Shown here piece after piece: positions 1 to 8,919 of a stretch of DNA of 64,000 bases (position 1 is its first letter; the number at the start of each line of letters is the position of its first letter). Location of the stretch: NCBI GenBank assembly GCA_036382775.1, contig DASVHD010000035.1, positions 279,001 through 343,000 of the forward strand, in the 5' to 3' direction. The notes under the pieces are model-generated. The model was given only the letters and a program-made list of their open reading frames with translations, had not been told where the DNA came from and made no database searches. This stretch comes from a bacterium (GTDB lineage: Bacteria > Hydrothermota > Tepidihabitantia > SM23-42 > JAOAFX01). A program made the translations under genes and the position numbers.

Positions 1-1434
1 TTGCGTTGTTTCGCGCCGCATCATCTCTTCAAACGCAGCAAATTCGGTATCTCCCTCTACGATCACAACCATGCAACCGAAGAACATCTCGGCAACGGTG
101 GTGTCGAAAATCAGAAGTCGCTTAAGATTGTCCTTTTCCTCAGGCGAGAACGCGAGTGTGTCGGCGCGATAGACATTTGGAGCAAGGCGTATTTCTGGGC
201 GATGTAAGCGAACAATCGTTGTATGATCCTTTAGTGGATCGACAAATGCCGGGTGGTGTGTACTCAGCATCACTTGCCAACCATCATCGTCCGCGAGTGA
301 GTAAAGATGTTCCTTCGCGGCACGCACTGCGCTTGGGTGAAGTGCTGTCTCAGGTTCCTCTATCAAGAGCATGTATCCAGGCAAGAAAGAATCAGCCGTT
401 GATGTACTTCTACTCGCTGATTCCTTTAAAGACGCACATTCATTATTGAGTGACTCTATCTCGCTTTTGCATCTGTCTATCGCATCTTGCTTCTTAAGTG
501 TGGGAAGTTTTTTATTAAGCTCCGCTAGATCTTTTTCCTTCTTCTTGAGTGTTGCTTCAGTCTTCCTGCGCTCTTCAGCAATACGGTTCAGGGCGGATCG
601 AACCTGTAGCATCAACCAGAAGAGAGCGCGTTTCGATCCGGTGCCTTGTTGATCCCAGCGAGTGCGTCCATGTGGCTCTGATACATCAATCCGCGAAGCC
701 GCGCGAAGATACTCGTCGGGCTTAAATGCAATATCTCCAAGCGAAACAGTAAGCTTTATTTCTGCGGCACTGAAGATATTTCGGTAGGATTTGTTGATTT
801 GGGATTCGATGGCTTCGATATCTTTTCGAAATTCCTCTACAGGTTTCTCGGCCTCAGCCTTAAGCGCAAGTAGATTCTTGCGCAACATCGAATCTTCTTC
901 TCCCATAAGCCCCTTGAGCTTGTTAGCCACGGGTTCAAGTACGAGCGTCAGCAGCTTCTTGTGTTCTTCTTCAGGATCTTCCAGCGCACCAATACGGAAT
1001 GGCTTTGGCAGGCGGCTATTGAAAACATTATCCAGCCCCGATGCCTTACCATCCGCAGCATATTCATTAGCAGATGGGTTCCAAGTTGTACGGACTGGTT
1101 TCCCTCCGGCAGGAGACCATTCCCACTTGGATCTGACCAATAAAAGATCCTCAACCTTTTCTTTCCAATCCTCCCCGACGTTACCAGCGCCTTGCGGAAT
1201 GTGCACCCATAGTTCAATGCTCGCTGGCTGCTCACCGGCACCTGAATTAATGTCTTCCCTCTTCAATTCGAGTTGGTTTACCGCTGCCTCGTACGCCCGC
1301 AGGACTGTTGATTTACCCGTGTTATTTGCACCAACCAGACAGACTATCTTATCGAGTTCTACAGTCAATCCGTCATTCCCTACGCACCCGAAGTTCTTGA
1401 TAGTCATCCGTATAAGCTTGGATCGATCACTCAT
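1..1434 (-). CDS. OLD-like ATPase with TOPRIM start, 3' end cut by window edge
   Basis: Open on the minus strand for 478 codons from ATG 1434 and still open at base 1, so the C-terminus is missing. A Walker A loop GANNTGKST lies at residues 35-43. A charged coiled coil follows in the middle third. Then comes an ABC-type Walker B, LLIEEPETALHP, and a histidine-rich STHHPAF switch. The last visible part contains VIVEGDTE, which matches the first acidic motif of the TOPRIM nuclease fold. This order (SMC-like ATPase, coiled coil, TOPRIM) is that of the OLD family, which includes the GajA nuclease of Gabija. It starts 8 bases inside the upstream DUF2130 gene, behind a strong GGAGGAG ribosome site, so the two are cotranslated. 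A double-strand-break or phage-defence role is inference. Confidence 0.8.
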   Translation of the reverse strand, partial: MSDRSKLIRMTIKNFGCVGNDGLTVELDKIVCLVGANNTGKSTVLRAYEAAVNQLELKREDINSGAGEQPASIELWVHIPQGAGNVGEDWKEKVEDLLLVRSKWEWSPAGGKPVRTTWNPSANEYAADGKASGLDNVFNSRLPKPFRIGALEDPEEEHKKLLTLVLEPVANKLKGLMGEEDSMLRKNLLALKAEAEKPVEEFRKDIEAIESQINKSYRNIFSAAEIKLTVSLGDIAFKPDEYLRAASRIDVSEPHGRTRWDQQGTGSKRALFWLMLQVRSALNRIAEERRKTEATLKKKEKDLAELNKKLPTLKKQDAIDRCKSEIESLNNECASLKESASRSTSTADSFLPGYMLLIEEPETALHPSAVRAAKEHLYSLADDDGWQVMLSTHHPAFVDPLKDHTTIVRLHRPEIRLAPNVYRADTLAFSPEEKDNLKRLLIFDTTVAEMFFGCMVVIVEGDTEFAAFEEMMRRETTQ

Positions 1435-2710
1435 CTTTCTCCTCCGCATCACTGTGATCTTCAAGCGCTTTCATGTCAAGCCCCTCGATTTCCTGCAGCG
1501 ACTTGCCGGCAATACCCTGCATGTCGCCGTACATTCCGACTGTAGACTGCATGACGCGCTCGATCTGTTCCTCGCGCTTTGCCCACTGTTTCGTGATGGC
1601 TTTCTTCTCCCTGTCGAGATCCTCCTTCATTGTAGAGAACGCTTCGACAATTGCCATGATGCGCTGGCGAAACCGCGGGCCGGTTAGATACTGATAGATC
1701 ATCTCCATCTTGGTCTGCTGACCCTCAGTAGCCTGACGGGCTGACGCCACTTCAATCAATGTGTGGCGAAGCATTACGGCAATCGGAAGTGCACCCCTTG
1801 GGTGAGTTACCCACACGTCGTCGATCAAATCGAAAGTCTCAACGCTCTTTGGAAGTACTTGACTGACAATTATAGCGATTTCGGCTTTCGCTTCCCGCTG
1901 GTCTTCACGGAGCTTGACAAGCCAGCCATCTGACCAATTCTTGGTTCTTTTGCATTCCCATAAAATCGTACCACAGATCTTACCGTACGGTCCTATTACT
2001 ATGTGCAATACATCGCCGCCGTATTCGCCCTTGGGTACCGGCTCAATCGTGTCTCCCGGAAACTGCGCATGCAATAGTGACTCGAGCGCGATTTCCTGCA
2101 CTTCCCCTTGCAGCTGTTGCGATCCCTGTTCGGATCGCCGTTTGAGGTCTTCGATCTGCTTCTGCATCGAAATAATCGTCTGCTCCTTCTCCATCACTTT
2201 GAGATTAAGCTTCTCTTCCACTTCTTTGCGCGCTTGCTCGCGAATGCCAGCGAGACCTTCCTGGACCCTTTTTTCCACGGTCAAATCCAGCTCGCGTTTT
2301 GTGTCATCAAGCTCCCGCTGTTTGCGGATGAGTTCGGTTTGCGCTTTCTGCGCTTCGGCGAGCTTTTCATTCCGTTGCTTTAGAACTTCTTGAAGATCTG
2401 CGATCTCTTTTCCCTTTTGTTCAAGCTCGGTGGCTGAGATGAGTTTGGCCTTTTTAGCTTCATCAGCCACTATCTTTTGACGCTCCTGTTGCAGTCTTTC
2501 AGCAAGTTGTTCTTCAATGGACGCTTTATCCCTAGACAACACCGCTTCGCGGTCCCGCAATGATGTTTCACGTTTTGCAATATCGCGTTCTTTCTCGGCG
2601 ATAAGCTGCTCATACTCGCGCCGGGCAGTCTCGATAATCGGAGCTGCCAGAGATTCGGTCAGCTTAATCTCGGTCTTGCACTTAGGACAGATGATGGTAG
2701 GTTCATTCAT
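1427..2710 (-). CDS. DUF2130-type protein: coiled coil plus PD-(D/E)xK nuclease-like domain
   Basis: About 427 residues. The N-terminus has a half zinc-knuckle CPKC. Residues of roughly 25-205 are a long charged coiled coil rich in Glu, Lys and Gln. The C-terminal half carries GGDVLHIV, then ILWECKRTKNW, which fits the D...ExK catalytic core of PD-(D/E)xK nucleases (Asp233, Glu252, Lys254). This architecture matches the DUF2130 family, whose cellular role is not established to my knowledge. I chose ATG 2710 rather than GTG 2716 because a GAGG ribosome site sits 5 bases ahead of it. It is the first gene of a two-gene unit with the OLD-like ATPase (8-base overlap), which suggests a nuclease-based defence or DNA-repair module. 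Confidence 0.75.
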   Translation of the reverse strand: MNEPTIICPKCKTEIKLTESLAAPIIETARREYEQLIAEKERDIAKRETSLRDREAVLSRDKASIEEQLAERLQQERQKIVADEAKKAKLISATELEQKGKEIADLQEVLKQRNEKLAEAQKAQTELIRKQRELDDTKRELDLTVEKRVQEGLAGIREQARKEVEEKLNLKVMEKEQTIISMQKQIEDLKRRSEQGSQQLQGEVQEIALESLLHAQFPGDTIEPVPKGEYGGDVLHIVIGPYGKICGTILWECKRTKNWSDGWLVKLREDQREAKAEIAIIVSQVLPKSVETFDLIDDVWVTHPRGALPIAVMLRHTLIEVASARQATEGQQTKMEMIYQYLTGPRFRQRIMAIVEAFSTMKEDLDREKKAITKQWAKREEQIERVMQSTVGMYGDMQGIAGKSLQEIEGLDMKALEDHSDAEEKDE

Positions 2711-2867
2711 ACTCACCTCATGTTGTAGGCTCGTACTGACAGGACATAATCGTCTGTATCAAACGTGCGTATGTCTCATATGCCATACATATTCCTCGCT
2801 CCACAGGCAGATTCTATGCCATTTAATAAGCTTGTCAATAAGGATTTTGCCTGCCTACCGTTCAGCC

Positions 2868-2896
2868 TTGACATCCCCGTACATTACAATTATAAT
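2868..2896 (+). promoter_or_regulatory. consensus promoter of smpB (leaderless)
   Basis: TTGACA at 2868-2873 and TATAAT at 2891-2896 are both perfect sigma-70 boxes, 17 bases apart. Only five bases separate the -10 box from the smpB ATG at 2902, so the expected transcription start is the start codon itself. No ribosome site is present, consistent with a leaderless mRNA. Confidence 0.85.
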
Positions 2897-2901
2897 GAAA
2901 A

Positions 2902-3351
2902 ATGAAGGTCATCGCGCACAACCGCAAGGCCCTGCATGACTACGCGGTCATGGACTCCTATGAAGCGGGCATGGTGCTCGAAGGCAGCGAAGTGAAATCA
3001 TTAAGACAGGGTTCCATTTCGATGAGCGACGCTTACGCGGATTTCCGCAATGGAGAGGTTTATGTGTTCAACCTCCATATATCTCCCTATAAATTCAGTT
3101 CCGGCCAGATCCAGGAACCGAAACGCCGGCGGAAACTGCTGCTGCAGAAAAATGAGATCAGAAAACTTTACGGCGCGCTCACTCAGAAGGGGAACGCGCT
3201 CATTCCCCTGAAAGTATATTTTAACGATCACGGGTTTGCCAAGGTATCGATCGGCCTGTGTCACCGCAAGCGCTTTTACGACAAAAAGGAAAAGATCCTT
3301 AAACGCGAATCTGACGTTAACTTGAAAAGAGTGCGGAGGTCTGCACCGTGA
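2902..3351 (+). CDS. smpB: SsrA-binding protein SmpB
   Basis: 149 residues, the usual length. It opens with MKVIAHNRKALHDYAV and continues with GMVLEGSEVKSLRQGSISM, then DAYADF and the helix region KRRRKLLLQKNEI, all typical of SmpB. The C-terminus ends in a basic tail with KKEKILKRESD. SmpB binds tmRNA and delivers it to stalled ribosomes. The gene is first in a plus-strand run (amidase, murI), and its stop overlaps the next GTG start. It is expected to be translated from a leaderless message. No tmRNA gene was recognised in the window. Confidence 0.95.
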   Translation: MKVIAHNRKALHDYAVMDSYEAGMVLEGSEVKSLRQGSISMSDAYADFRNGEVYVFNLHISPYKFSSGQIQEPKRRRKLLLQKNEIRKLYGALTQKGNALIPLKVYFNDHGFAKVSIGLCHRKRFYDKKEKILKRESDVNLKRVRRSAP

Positions 3352-4691
3352 TCTGGCTGCTGTGCCTGTGCTCGGCGCTCCCCCATAAATACGAGATCAT
3401 TTGCGACACCAGCAAATCCGTGGTGGTGATCGAAAAGATCGATTTCCAGGATTACGCGCCATTGAAGCTCGTCGCCGAAGCCCTCGACCTCAATTACGTC
3501 TTCGACAACAAATCCCAGCGCCTGACCTTGACCGACGATTCACACAAAGTGGCCATTATCGCCGACATCAGCGTCATCCAGTGCGACACGCTCTTTCACT
3601 GCGTGGCGTTCCCGCCCCGCGTCATCATGGGCGATGTTTATCTGCCCGTGGACGACATCATACCAGTGCTTGGCGTGACCTTTGGCAAACTGGTCTTTGT
3701 CAGGAAGATCGAGGAAGTGCCGGTCATCAAAGGGATTTCACTCTCGACGCGCGCTGATTCCACGGTCATAGCGTACGAGTGGGACACGCCGCTGGAATTC
3801 GACGTCCAGTTGCTCATGGGCCAAGCGATAGTCGAGATCGACGGCCAGTATAAGAAACGTGACAAGCTTAAGCCGGCCGGCGAGGTCACTTCGGTCAAGG
3901 TGCTGCCATTCAACACTTATACCCGTCTCGAGATGGAAATGGGCAATGTCAATTCTTATATCGAACGTGATAATGAGGTCGTTTTCTTCAACAAGATCAC
4001 GACCCGGATCGGCGTGATCGTCCTTGACCCCGGGCACGGCGGTATTGATCCCGGCGCGGTCGGCAAGAAAGGGCTCTATGAAAAGGACATAACCCTGAAC
4101 ATCTGCGGCTATCTGCAGAAACTATTCGAGGATTCCATGGGCATCAAAGCCCTGCTGACCCGGGAAGAAGATGTATATTTTTCCCTGAAAGGAAGAACCG
4201 GCTTTGCCAATAACCACAGCGCCGACCTTTTTGTCAGTATCCATTGCAATGCCGCGCCCCGTAACAAGAAATCCTGCGGCTTCGAAACCTATTTCCTCTC
4301 CGAGGCAAAAACCACGGAAGCGCGGGCGGCCGCGGCACTGGAGAACGCCTCGCTGAAATTCGACGGCATCGAGCCGACCGACGAGGTCAGCAAGATCCTG
4401 TACGACCTCGCGCAAAGCTCATACCTGGAAGAATCGAACATCCTCGCCGAGTTCATCCAAACCAGCGCTGAGAACAATGTCTCGGTCCCCAGCCGCGGCA
4501 TAAGCCAGGCTGGGTTCTATGTCCTGCGGGGTGCTTTCATGCCCGCGGTCCTGGTGGAAACGGCTTTCATCTCAAATTTAGAGGAAGAAAAACTTTTGAA
4601 GACAACCGAGTTCCAAAAAAAGCTGGCATACTCCATCTTCAAGGGAACCCGGGAGTTTATCGCTGACTACGAAAGGAGAATGAACAATTGA
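3348..4691 (+). CDS. N-acetylmuramoyl-L-alanine amidase (Amidase_3)
   Basis: 447 residues with a short hydrophobic export signal at 1-12. Residues of about 30-120 resemble a copper-amine-oxidase N-like domain and 130-215 an AMIN-type beta domain. The catalytic domain begins at 221 with VIVLDPGHGG. The zinc ligands His230, Glu245 (YEKD) and His299 (SIHCNA) and the catalytic Glu404 (LVETAF) are all present. The enzyme cuts the amide between MurNAc and the stem peptide, acting in the periplasm during cell separation. GTG 3348 overlaps the smpB stop, and the next gene, murI, overlaps its stop. It is a candidate target of the FtsEX-EnvC unit at 15-17.6 kb. Confidence 0.92.
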   Translation: MIWLLCLCSALPHKYEIICDTSKSVVVIEKIDFQDYAPLKLVAEALDLNYVFDNKSQRLTLTDDSHKVAIIADISVIQCDTLFHCVAFPPRVIMGDVYLPVDDIIPVLGVTFGKLVFVRKIEEVPVIKGISLSTRADSTVIAYEWDTPLEFDVQLLMGQAIVEIDGQYKKRDKLKPAGEVTSVKVLPFNTYTRLEMEMGNVNSYIERDNEVVFFNKITTRIGVIVLDPGHGGIDPGAVGKKGLYEKDITLNICGYLQKLFEDSMGIKALLTREEDVYFSLKGRTGFANNHSADLFVSIHCNAAPRNKKSCGFETYFLSEAKTTEARAAAALENASLKFDGIEPTDEVSKILYDLAQSSYLEESNILAEFIQTSAENNVSVPSRGISQAGFYVLRGAFMPAVLVETAFISNLEEEKLLKTTEFQKKLAYSIFKGTREFIADYERRMNN

Positions 4692-5500
4692 ATTCGCCCA
4701 ATCATCAAAACCCGATCGGCGTTTTTGACTCGGGTATCGGCGGTCTAACCGTGGTCAAGGAGATCAGGAGGATCGTCCCCAGCGAGGACATCATCTATCT
4801 GGGCGATACCGCGCATCTGCCCTATGGCTCCAAATCGATCGAGGCGATCATCCAATACTCGATCGCCAACACGGAATTTCTGGTCTCGCGTGGTGTCAAG
4901 TTCATCGTCATTGCCTGCTATTCGTCGACATCGGTTGCGCTGGAGATACTGCAGGAGAAATTCTCCCTGCCCATCATCGGCGTCATCAAACCCGGCGTGA
5001 AGAAAGCGGGGGCAGTGACCAAACACGGCAAGATCGGCGTGATCGGCACGACCCTCACTATCCACTCAGGCACCTATGAAAAAGAATTCCGGGAACTGGG
5101 GATCCAGTACGAGATCCTGGGAAAAGCCTGCCCACTGTTCGTTTCGCTGGTTGAAGAAGGCTGGCTCGATCACCCGGCGACCGAACTAATAGCGAAGGAG
5201 TACCTCAAGCCGCTGCGTGACGAGAACATCGACACGCTGCTGCTGGGGTGCACGCATTTTCCCCTGCTCATACCCGTCATTAAAAAGATCATGGGGGATA
5301 TCAATTATGTCGATGCATCCCAGGAACTCGGTTTGGAACTGGTCCAGCAGCTTCGCCAGAAGAAACTCAGCAACCCCGAAGGCGAGGGCAAGGTCTCCAT
5401 CTATCTGACCGATCTTTCAATGAATTTCAAGGAGATCGGCGAACGTTTCCTGGGCGAACCCATGAAGAACTTCTACCGTGTATCATTAGGAAACACATAA
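4688..5500 (+). CDS. murI: glutamate racemase
   Basis: 270 residues. GVFDSGIGGLTV near the start carries the catalytic-site Asp14, and LLLGCTHFPLL carries the second catalytic Cys188. The first catalytic Cys is Cys77 in IACYSST. In characterised racemases the following residue is Asn (ACNT or ACNS), which contacts the substrate carboxylate; here it is Tyr78. The enzyme makes D-glutamate for peptidoglycan. The start is TTG 4688, 4 bases inside the amidase gene, with GGAG about 10 bases upstream. Apart from Tyr78 the family match is convincing. Confidence 0.9.
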   Translation: MNSPNHQNPIGVFDSGIGGLTVVKEIRRIVPSEDIIYLGDTAHLPYGSKSIEAIIQYSIANTEFLVSRGVKFIVIACYSSTSVALEILQEKFSLPIIGVIKPGVKKAGAVTKHGKIGVIGTTLTIHSGTYEKEFRELGIQYEILGKACPLFVSLVEEGWLDHPATELIAKEYLKPLRDENIDTLLLGCTHFPLLIPVIKKIMGDINYVDASQELGLELVQQLRQKKLSNPEGEGKVSIYLTDLSMNFKEIGERFLGEPMKNFYRVSLGNT

Positions 5501-5649
5501 AGACGAAGTTATGAAGTTAAGAGGGCAATTAGTAATGAGGGTGAGAGGTTACGAAGGTACGAGGCTATGAAAATCTACCGTCATTCGGCTCGGTCACGAT
5601 TCGCATTATTTGATATCATTCGATCCATTCGCAGTTTTTACGGTGTGCC
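5501..5649. repeat. gene-free stretch with degenerate short repeats
   Basis: The first 70 bases are made of imperfect repeats of units such as GAAGTTATGAAGTTA, GAGGTTACGAAGGTACGAG and GGCTATGAAA. This low-complexity style recurs between genes elsewhere in the window. No coding region, convincing promoter or terminator is seen. Confidence 0.4.
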
Positions 5650-6384
5650 ATGAGAATCGACGGCCGCAAGAACGATGAATTGCGCGAGATCACGGTCACG
5701 CTCGACTATCTCACGCACGCCGCCGGTTCCTGTCTTATAAAATTCGGCAAAACCGAGGTCCTGTGCGCCGTCACCATCGAGAATCGGGTACCGCCTTTTT
5801 TGATCGGCAAAGGCAAGGGGTGGCTGACGGCTGAATACGCCCTGCTGCCCGCGTCCACAAAGGAGCGCACGCAGCGTGAAGCCAATACCGGCCGGCTCAC
5901 GGGACGCACGCAGGAAATACGGCGTTTCATCGGCCGATCGCTACGGCCCATTTTTGACCTTTCCATGGTCGGCGAACGCACTTTCATCATTGACTGCGAC
6001 GTCATCCAGGCGGACGGCGGCACCAGGACCGCCGCGGTCACCGGTGCCTATGTAGCGCTGTCCCGCGCGATCAGCAAGTGCATGATCAATAACCAGTTCA
6101 GTCCTTCGCCGATCCTCGATTATGTCGGAGCCATAAGCGCCGGCATCGTGAGGGGCCAACCCATGCTCGATCTGTGTTATGAGGAAGACAGCTCGGCAGA
6201 GGTCGACATGAACCTGGTCATGACCGGCCGGGAGAAGATCATTGAAGCCGGGGCGACCGCTGAAAAAATGCCGATCTCGCATGCCGAATTTGAGAAACTC
6301 ATGACCCTGGCAGCCGATGGGATAAAACAACTCATCGCGTGGGAGAAAAGGATCCTTGGCTCAAATAACGCAAGAATTCCATAG
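5650..6384 (+). CDS. rph: ribonuclease PH
   Basis: 244 residues, the standard length. It opens with MRIDGRKNDELREI. GTRTAAVTGAYVAL matches the phosphate-binding and RNA-binding region, and the early GSCLIKFGKTEVLCAV strand is typical of the RNase PH fold. It trims tRNA 3' ends with phosphate to release nucleoside diphosphates. It overlaps the downstream pseudouridine synthase by 29 bases, so the two are coupled. No strong promoter is visible directly upstream. Confidence 0.95.
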   Translation: MRIDGRKNDELREITVTLDYLTHAAGSCLIKFGKTEVLCAVTIENRVPPFLIGKGKGWLTAEYALLPASTKERTQREANTGRLTGRTQEIRRFIGRSLRPIFDLSMVGERTFIIDCDVIQADGGTRTAAVTGAYVALSRAISKCMINNQFSPSPILDYVGAISAGIVRGQPMLDLCYEEDSSAEVDMNLVMTGREKIIEAGATAEKMPISHAEFEKLMTLAADGIKQLIAWEKRILGSNNARIP

Positions 6385-7345
6385 GATCGCCTCGGACAAG
6401 CAGTGGGGCAAGCGTATTGACCAGTACCTTTACATATCAGGCATCGGTATATCGCGCAACCTGATCCAGAAACTGATCAAACAGGGGAAAGTGCTGGTTA
6501 ACGACAAACCGGTCAAACCAGCATACCGCATAAAAGAAGGCGACAATGTATTCGTCCGTTTTGAAATGGCGACCGGCCAGACGATCCAGCCTGAGGATAT
6601 CCCCCTTAATATCATCTATGAAGATGATGACCTCATCGTCGTCAACAAACAAAAGGGTATTGTCGTGCATCCCGCGCACGGCAATTTTGAGCACACAATG
6701 GTGAATGCGCTGCTTCACCATTGCGGTGTATTACCCAGCCTGACCGAAAACATACGCCCGGGAGTATTGCACCGGCTTGATAAAGATACAAGCGGGTTGA
6801 TCATGTTCGCCAAGACCGACCAGGCGCTCAGCACTCTGGGAACCGCGATCGCCAAGCGGCGCATAAAGAAGCTGTATGATGCCCTATGCTGGAACTACCC
6901 TGGCTTGAACGATGGCGTCATCGAAGCGCCGATCGGACGAAGCGGTCTGGACCGCACCAAGATGGTAGTGAGCGCTCTTTCCGACAAACATGCGACCACG
7001 CGGTTTCACGTACTCGAGCGTTTTCCGATCGGCTGTTACGTGAAGGTCTCCCTGATCACCGGACGCACGCACCAGATACGCGTTCACTTCAACCACATCG
7101 GTTGTCCGATAATGGGCGACGAGGATTACGGCGGCACAAACCCCGCCGCGATAAAAAATTCGAAGCATCTCCGTTACTTCCGGGAGATCCTGGGCCTGAT
7201 CGACCGGCAGGCTTTGCACGCCTCAGAACTGACGTTCGCCCATCCCCGAACCGGTAAGGAAGTTCACTTCACCGCACCCCTGCCTGACGACATGAAGGCG
7301 GTGCTTGAATACCTGAGGAAGAACTTCGTCAGCAAACCAGCATAG
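6356..7345 (+). CDS. RluD-family 23S rRNA pseudouridine synthase
   Basis: 329 residues. An S4 RNA-binding domain occupies about residues 18-75 (RIDQYL, SRNLIQKLIKQGKVLVN). The catalytic loop HRLDKDTSGLIMF is at 139-151 with the nucleophile Asp142, and GRTHQIRVH follows later. This is the RluA/C/D class that isomerises uridines in ribosomal RNA. The TTG start at 6356 lies inside rph and is preceded by AAGGA. The exact target uridines cannot be told from sequence. Confidence 0.92.
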   Translation: MAQITQEFHRIASDKQWGKRIDQYLYISGIGISRNLIQKLIKQGKVLVNDKPVKPAYRIKEGDNVFVRFEMATGQTIQPEDIPLNIIYEDDDLIVVNKQKGIVVHPAHGNFEHTMVNALLHHCGVLPSLTENIRPGVLHRLDKDTSGLIMFAKTDQALSTLGTAIAKRRIKKLYDALCWNYPGLNDGVIEAPIGRSGLDRTKMVVSALSDKHATTRFHVLERFPIGCYVKVSLITGRTHQIRVHFNHIGCPIMGDEDYGGTNPAAIKNSKHLRYFREILGLIDRQALHASELTFAHPRTGKEVHFTAPLPDDMKAVLEYLRKNFVSKPA

Positions 7346-7359
7346 TTTGCGGGTCGATC

Positions 7360-8874
7360 ATGAACGGCATTTTTCTCCACCTTTTGCTCAAAGAAGTAAG
7401 CGGCGCGATCATGGACCGGTATGTCGAGGCGATCCTGATCCGGGGTCGTCTTGTGCAGATCGTCCTGGATAGAAAAACGATCATTGTATCGCTCTACCCG
7501 CAGGCGCCGGCAATCCTGCTCGGGAAGACCTTGAGCGGTTTTGATAAGCTGACCGCGTTTGGTGATGCCATCCTGGGCTGCCGGATCATTGACGCGGTAC
7601 AAGAGCATTTTACGCCGGCAGTCAAGTTGTTCCTGGAAAAGTTATCCTATGGCCGGACAACAAGATCGGAGATGGTCATCTCGCTCTACAAAGACGCCAC
7701 GAATATACGCCTGGAATCGGCGGAAATGAAAAGGCGGTTGTATGACCGTTTTATTGAAAAGCCCCCTAAAAAATCCATTGCTGAGTTGAATGAAACTGCG
7801 ATCACTCAAAGCGCTGACCTTATGAAATCATTAAGTCAGTACGAGGGAATCGACAAGAACCTTGCCCGGGAATTAAATGCCGCGAACTTGCCTCAGCTCA
7901 AAGCCATTCTGGCGGGCGCGTCCTATCGGCCCAGGCTTGTTTCGGTCCTGCCCCTGAAGATCAGTCTTTTCGCAAGCGATTTCATCAATGAGTACGGTGA
8001 TCTGAACGAACTTCTCAATGACTGGTGCAAAAAATTCCTCGCGGCGCAAGCCGAGACCGATGCCCGGGCGAGTATGGCTGTGATCGTAAAAAAATTAAGG
8101 AAAAGATTAGAAAGCTTGAGAAAAAATGCCGTCGCTGAAAAAGACCTTGAAACCTTAAGGACCAGCGGCGAACTGATCCTTGCCAATCTAACCAGGATCA
8201 AAAGGGGGATGGTCGAGGTTACGCTTTATGATCATTACCGACAGCAAGACGCGGTGATCGCTCTGGACCCATCGAAAAATCCGCAGGAAAACGCTTTGGT
8301 TTATTTCGACAGATTCAAAAAGGCAAAGCGGGGCCGGCCGATAATCTTAAAGCAGATAAATGAGATCGCAAAGGAGATCGCCCGCCTTGAAAAGTCTTCA
8401 AGCACGGCTGTTGCGGGGCCGGTCTCCCCAACCGCAGATGGCCGGGTCACAAAGGCGGCAGTTTCAAAACCGGGCAAAGTAAAACCCAAACCCTTTCGCG
8501 AGTTCCCTTTGCCTTCGGGTTCGATCGTATATGTCGGCAAGAACGCTCGGTCCAATGAGAACCTGACTTTCAAGTTCGCGCGACCCGACGATTATTTCTT
8601 CCATGCCCGCTCCATCGAGGGTGCCCACACGATCCTGAAAGCGAAGACGCCCAAGGGGCAGAAACCTTCTAAGAACGATATTGGATCGGCCGCCGCCATC
8701 GCGGCCTATTTCAGTAAGGCGAGAGAGCAGAAAAAAGTGCCGGTTTCGTATACGCAGAAAAAATACCTCAAGAAAAATAAAAAAGGCAAACCCGGCGGCG
8801 TTATCCTGATGCGCGAAGAGGTCATTTTCGCCGATCCCGGGTTGCCGGCAACAACTCAAAATTATCTATCTTGA
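7360..8874 (+). CDS. RqcH-like NFACT protein (ribosome quality control)
   Basis: 504 residues. The N-terminal half fits the NFACT-N fold, followed by a basic helical coiled-coil middle (KLRKRLESLRKNAVAEK). The C-terminal NFACT-R (DUF814) domain is clear: VYVGKNARSNENLTFK, then FFHARSIEGAHTIL and a lysine-rich tail segment. Bacterial RqcH binds split 50S subunits carrying peptidyl-tRNA and adds Ala tails. With smpB 4 kb upstream, two independent ribosome-rescue routes sit in one neighbourhood. It starts 14 bases after the preceding stop. The family also includes fibronectin-binding-protein annotations (FbpA), which I think is a less likely role here. Confidence 0.85.
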   Translation: MNGIFLHLLLKEVSGAIMDRYVEAILIRGRLVQIVLDRKTIIVSLYPQAPAILLGKTLSGFDKLTAFGDAILGCRIIDAVQEHFTPAVKLFLEKLSYGRTTRSEMVISLYKDATNIRLESAEMKRRLYDRFIEKPPKKSIAELNETAITQSADLMKSLSQYEGIDKNLARELNAANLPQLKAILAGASYRPRLVSVLPLKISLFASDFINEYGDLNELLNDWCKKFLAAQAETDARASMAVIVKKLRKRLESLRKNAVAEKDLETLRTSGELILANLTRIKRGMVEVTLYDHYRQQDAVIALDPSKNPQENALVYFDRFKKAKRGRPIILKQINEIAKEIARLEKSSSTAVAGPVSPTADGRVTKAAVSKPGKVKPKPFREFPLPSGSIVYVGKNARSNENLTFKFARPDDYFFHARSIEGAHTILKAKTPKGQKPSKNDIGSAAAIAAYFSKAREQKKVPVSYTQKKYLKKNKKGKPGGVILMREEVIFADPGLPATTQNYLS

Positions 8875-8898
8875 CCTTTAAGGTCTTTTAACTATAAT
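8871..8898 (+). promoter_or_regulatory. promoter of beta-helix protein gene
   Basis: TTGACC at 8871-8876 and TATAAT at 8893-8898, 16 bases apart. The -35 box contains the stop codon of the preceding gene. A GGAGG ribosome site follows at 8911-8915. Confidence 0.8.
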
Positions 8899-8919
8899 AC
8901 AAAACTTAAAGGAGGCGCA

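Noticed and set aside
791-1687. plus-strand ORF of 298 codons
   Set aside because: It is antisense to the OLD-like ATPase, whose Walker A and ribosome site are evident on the minus strand.
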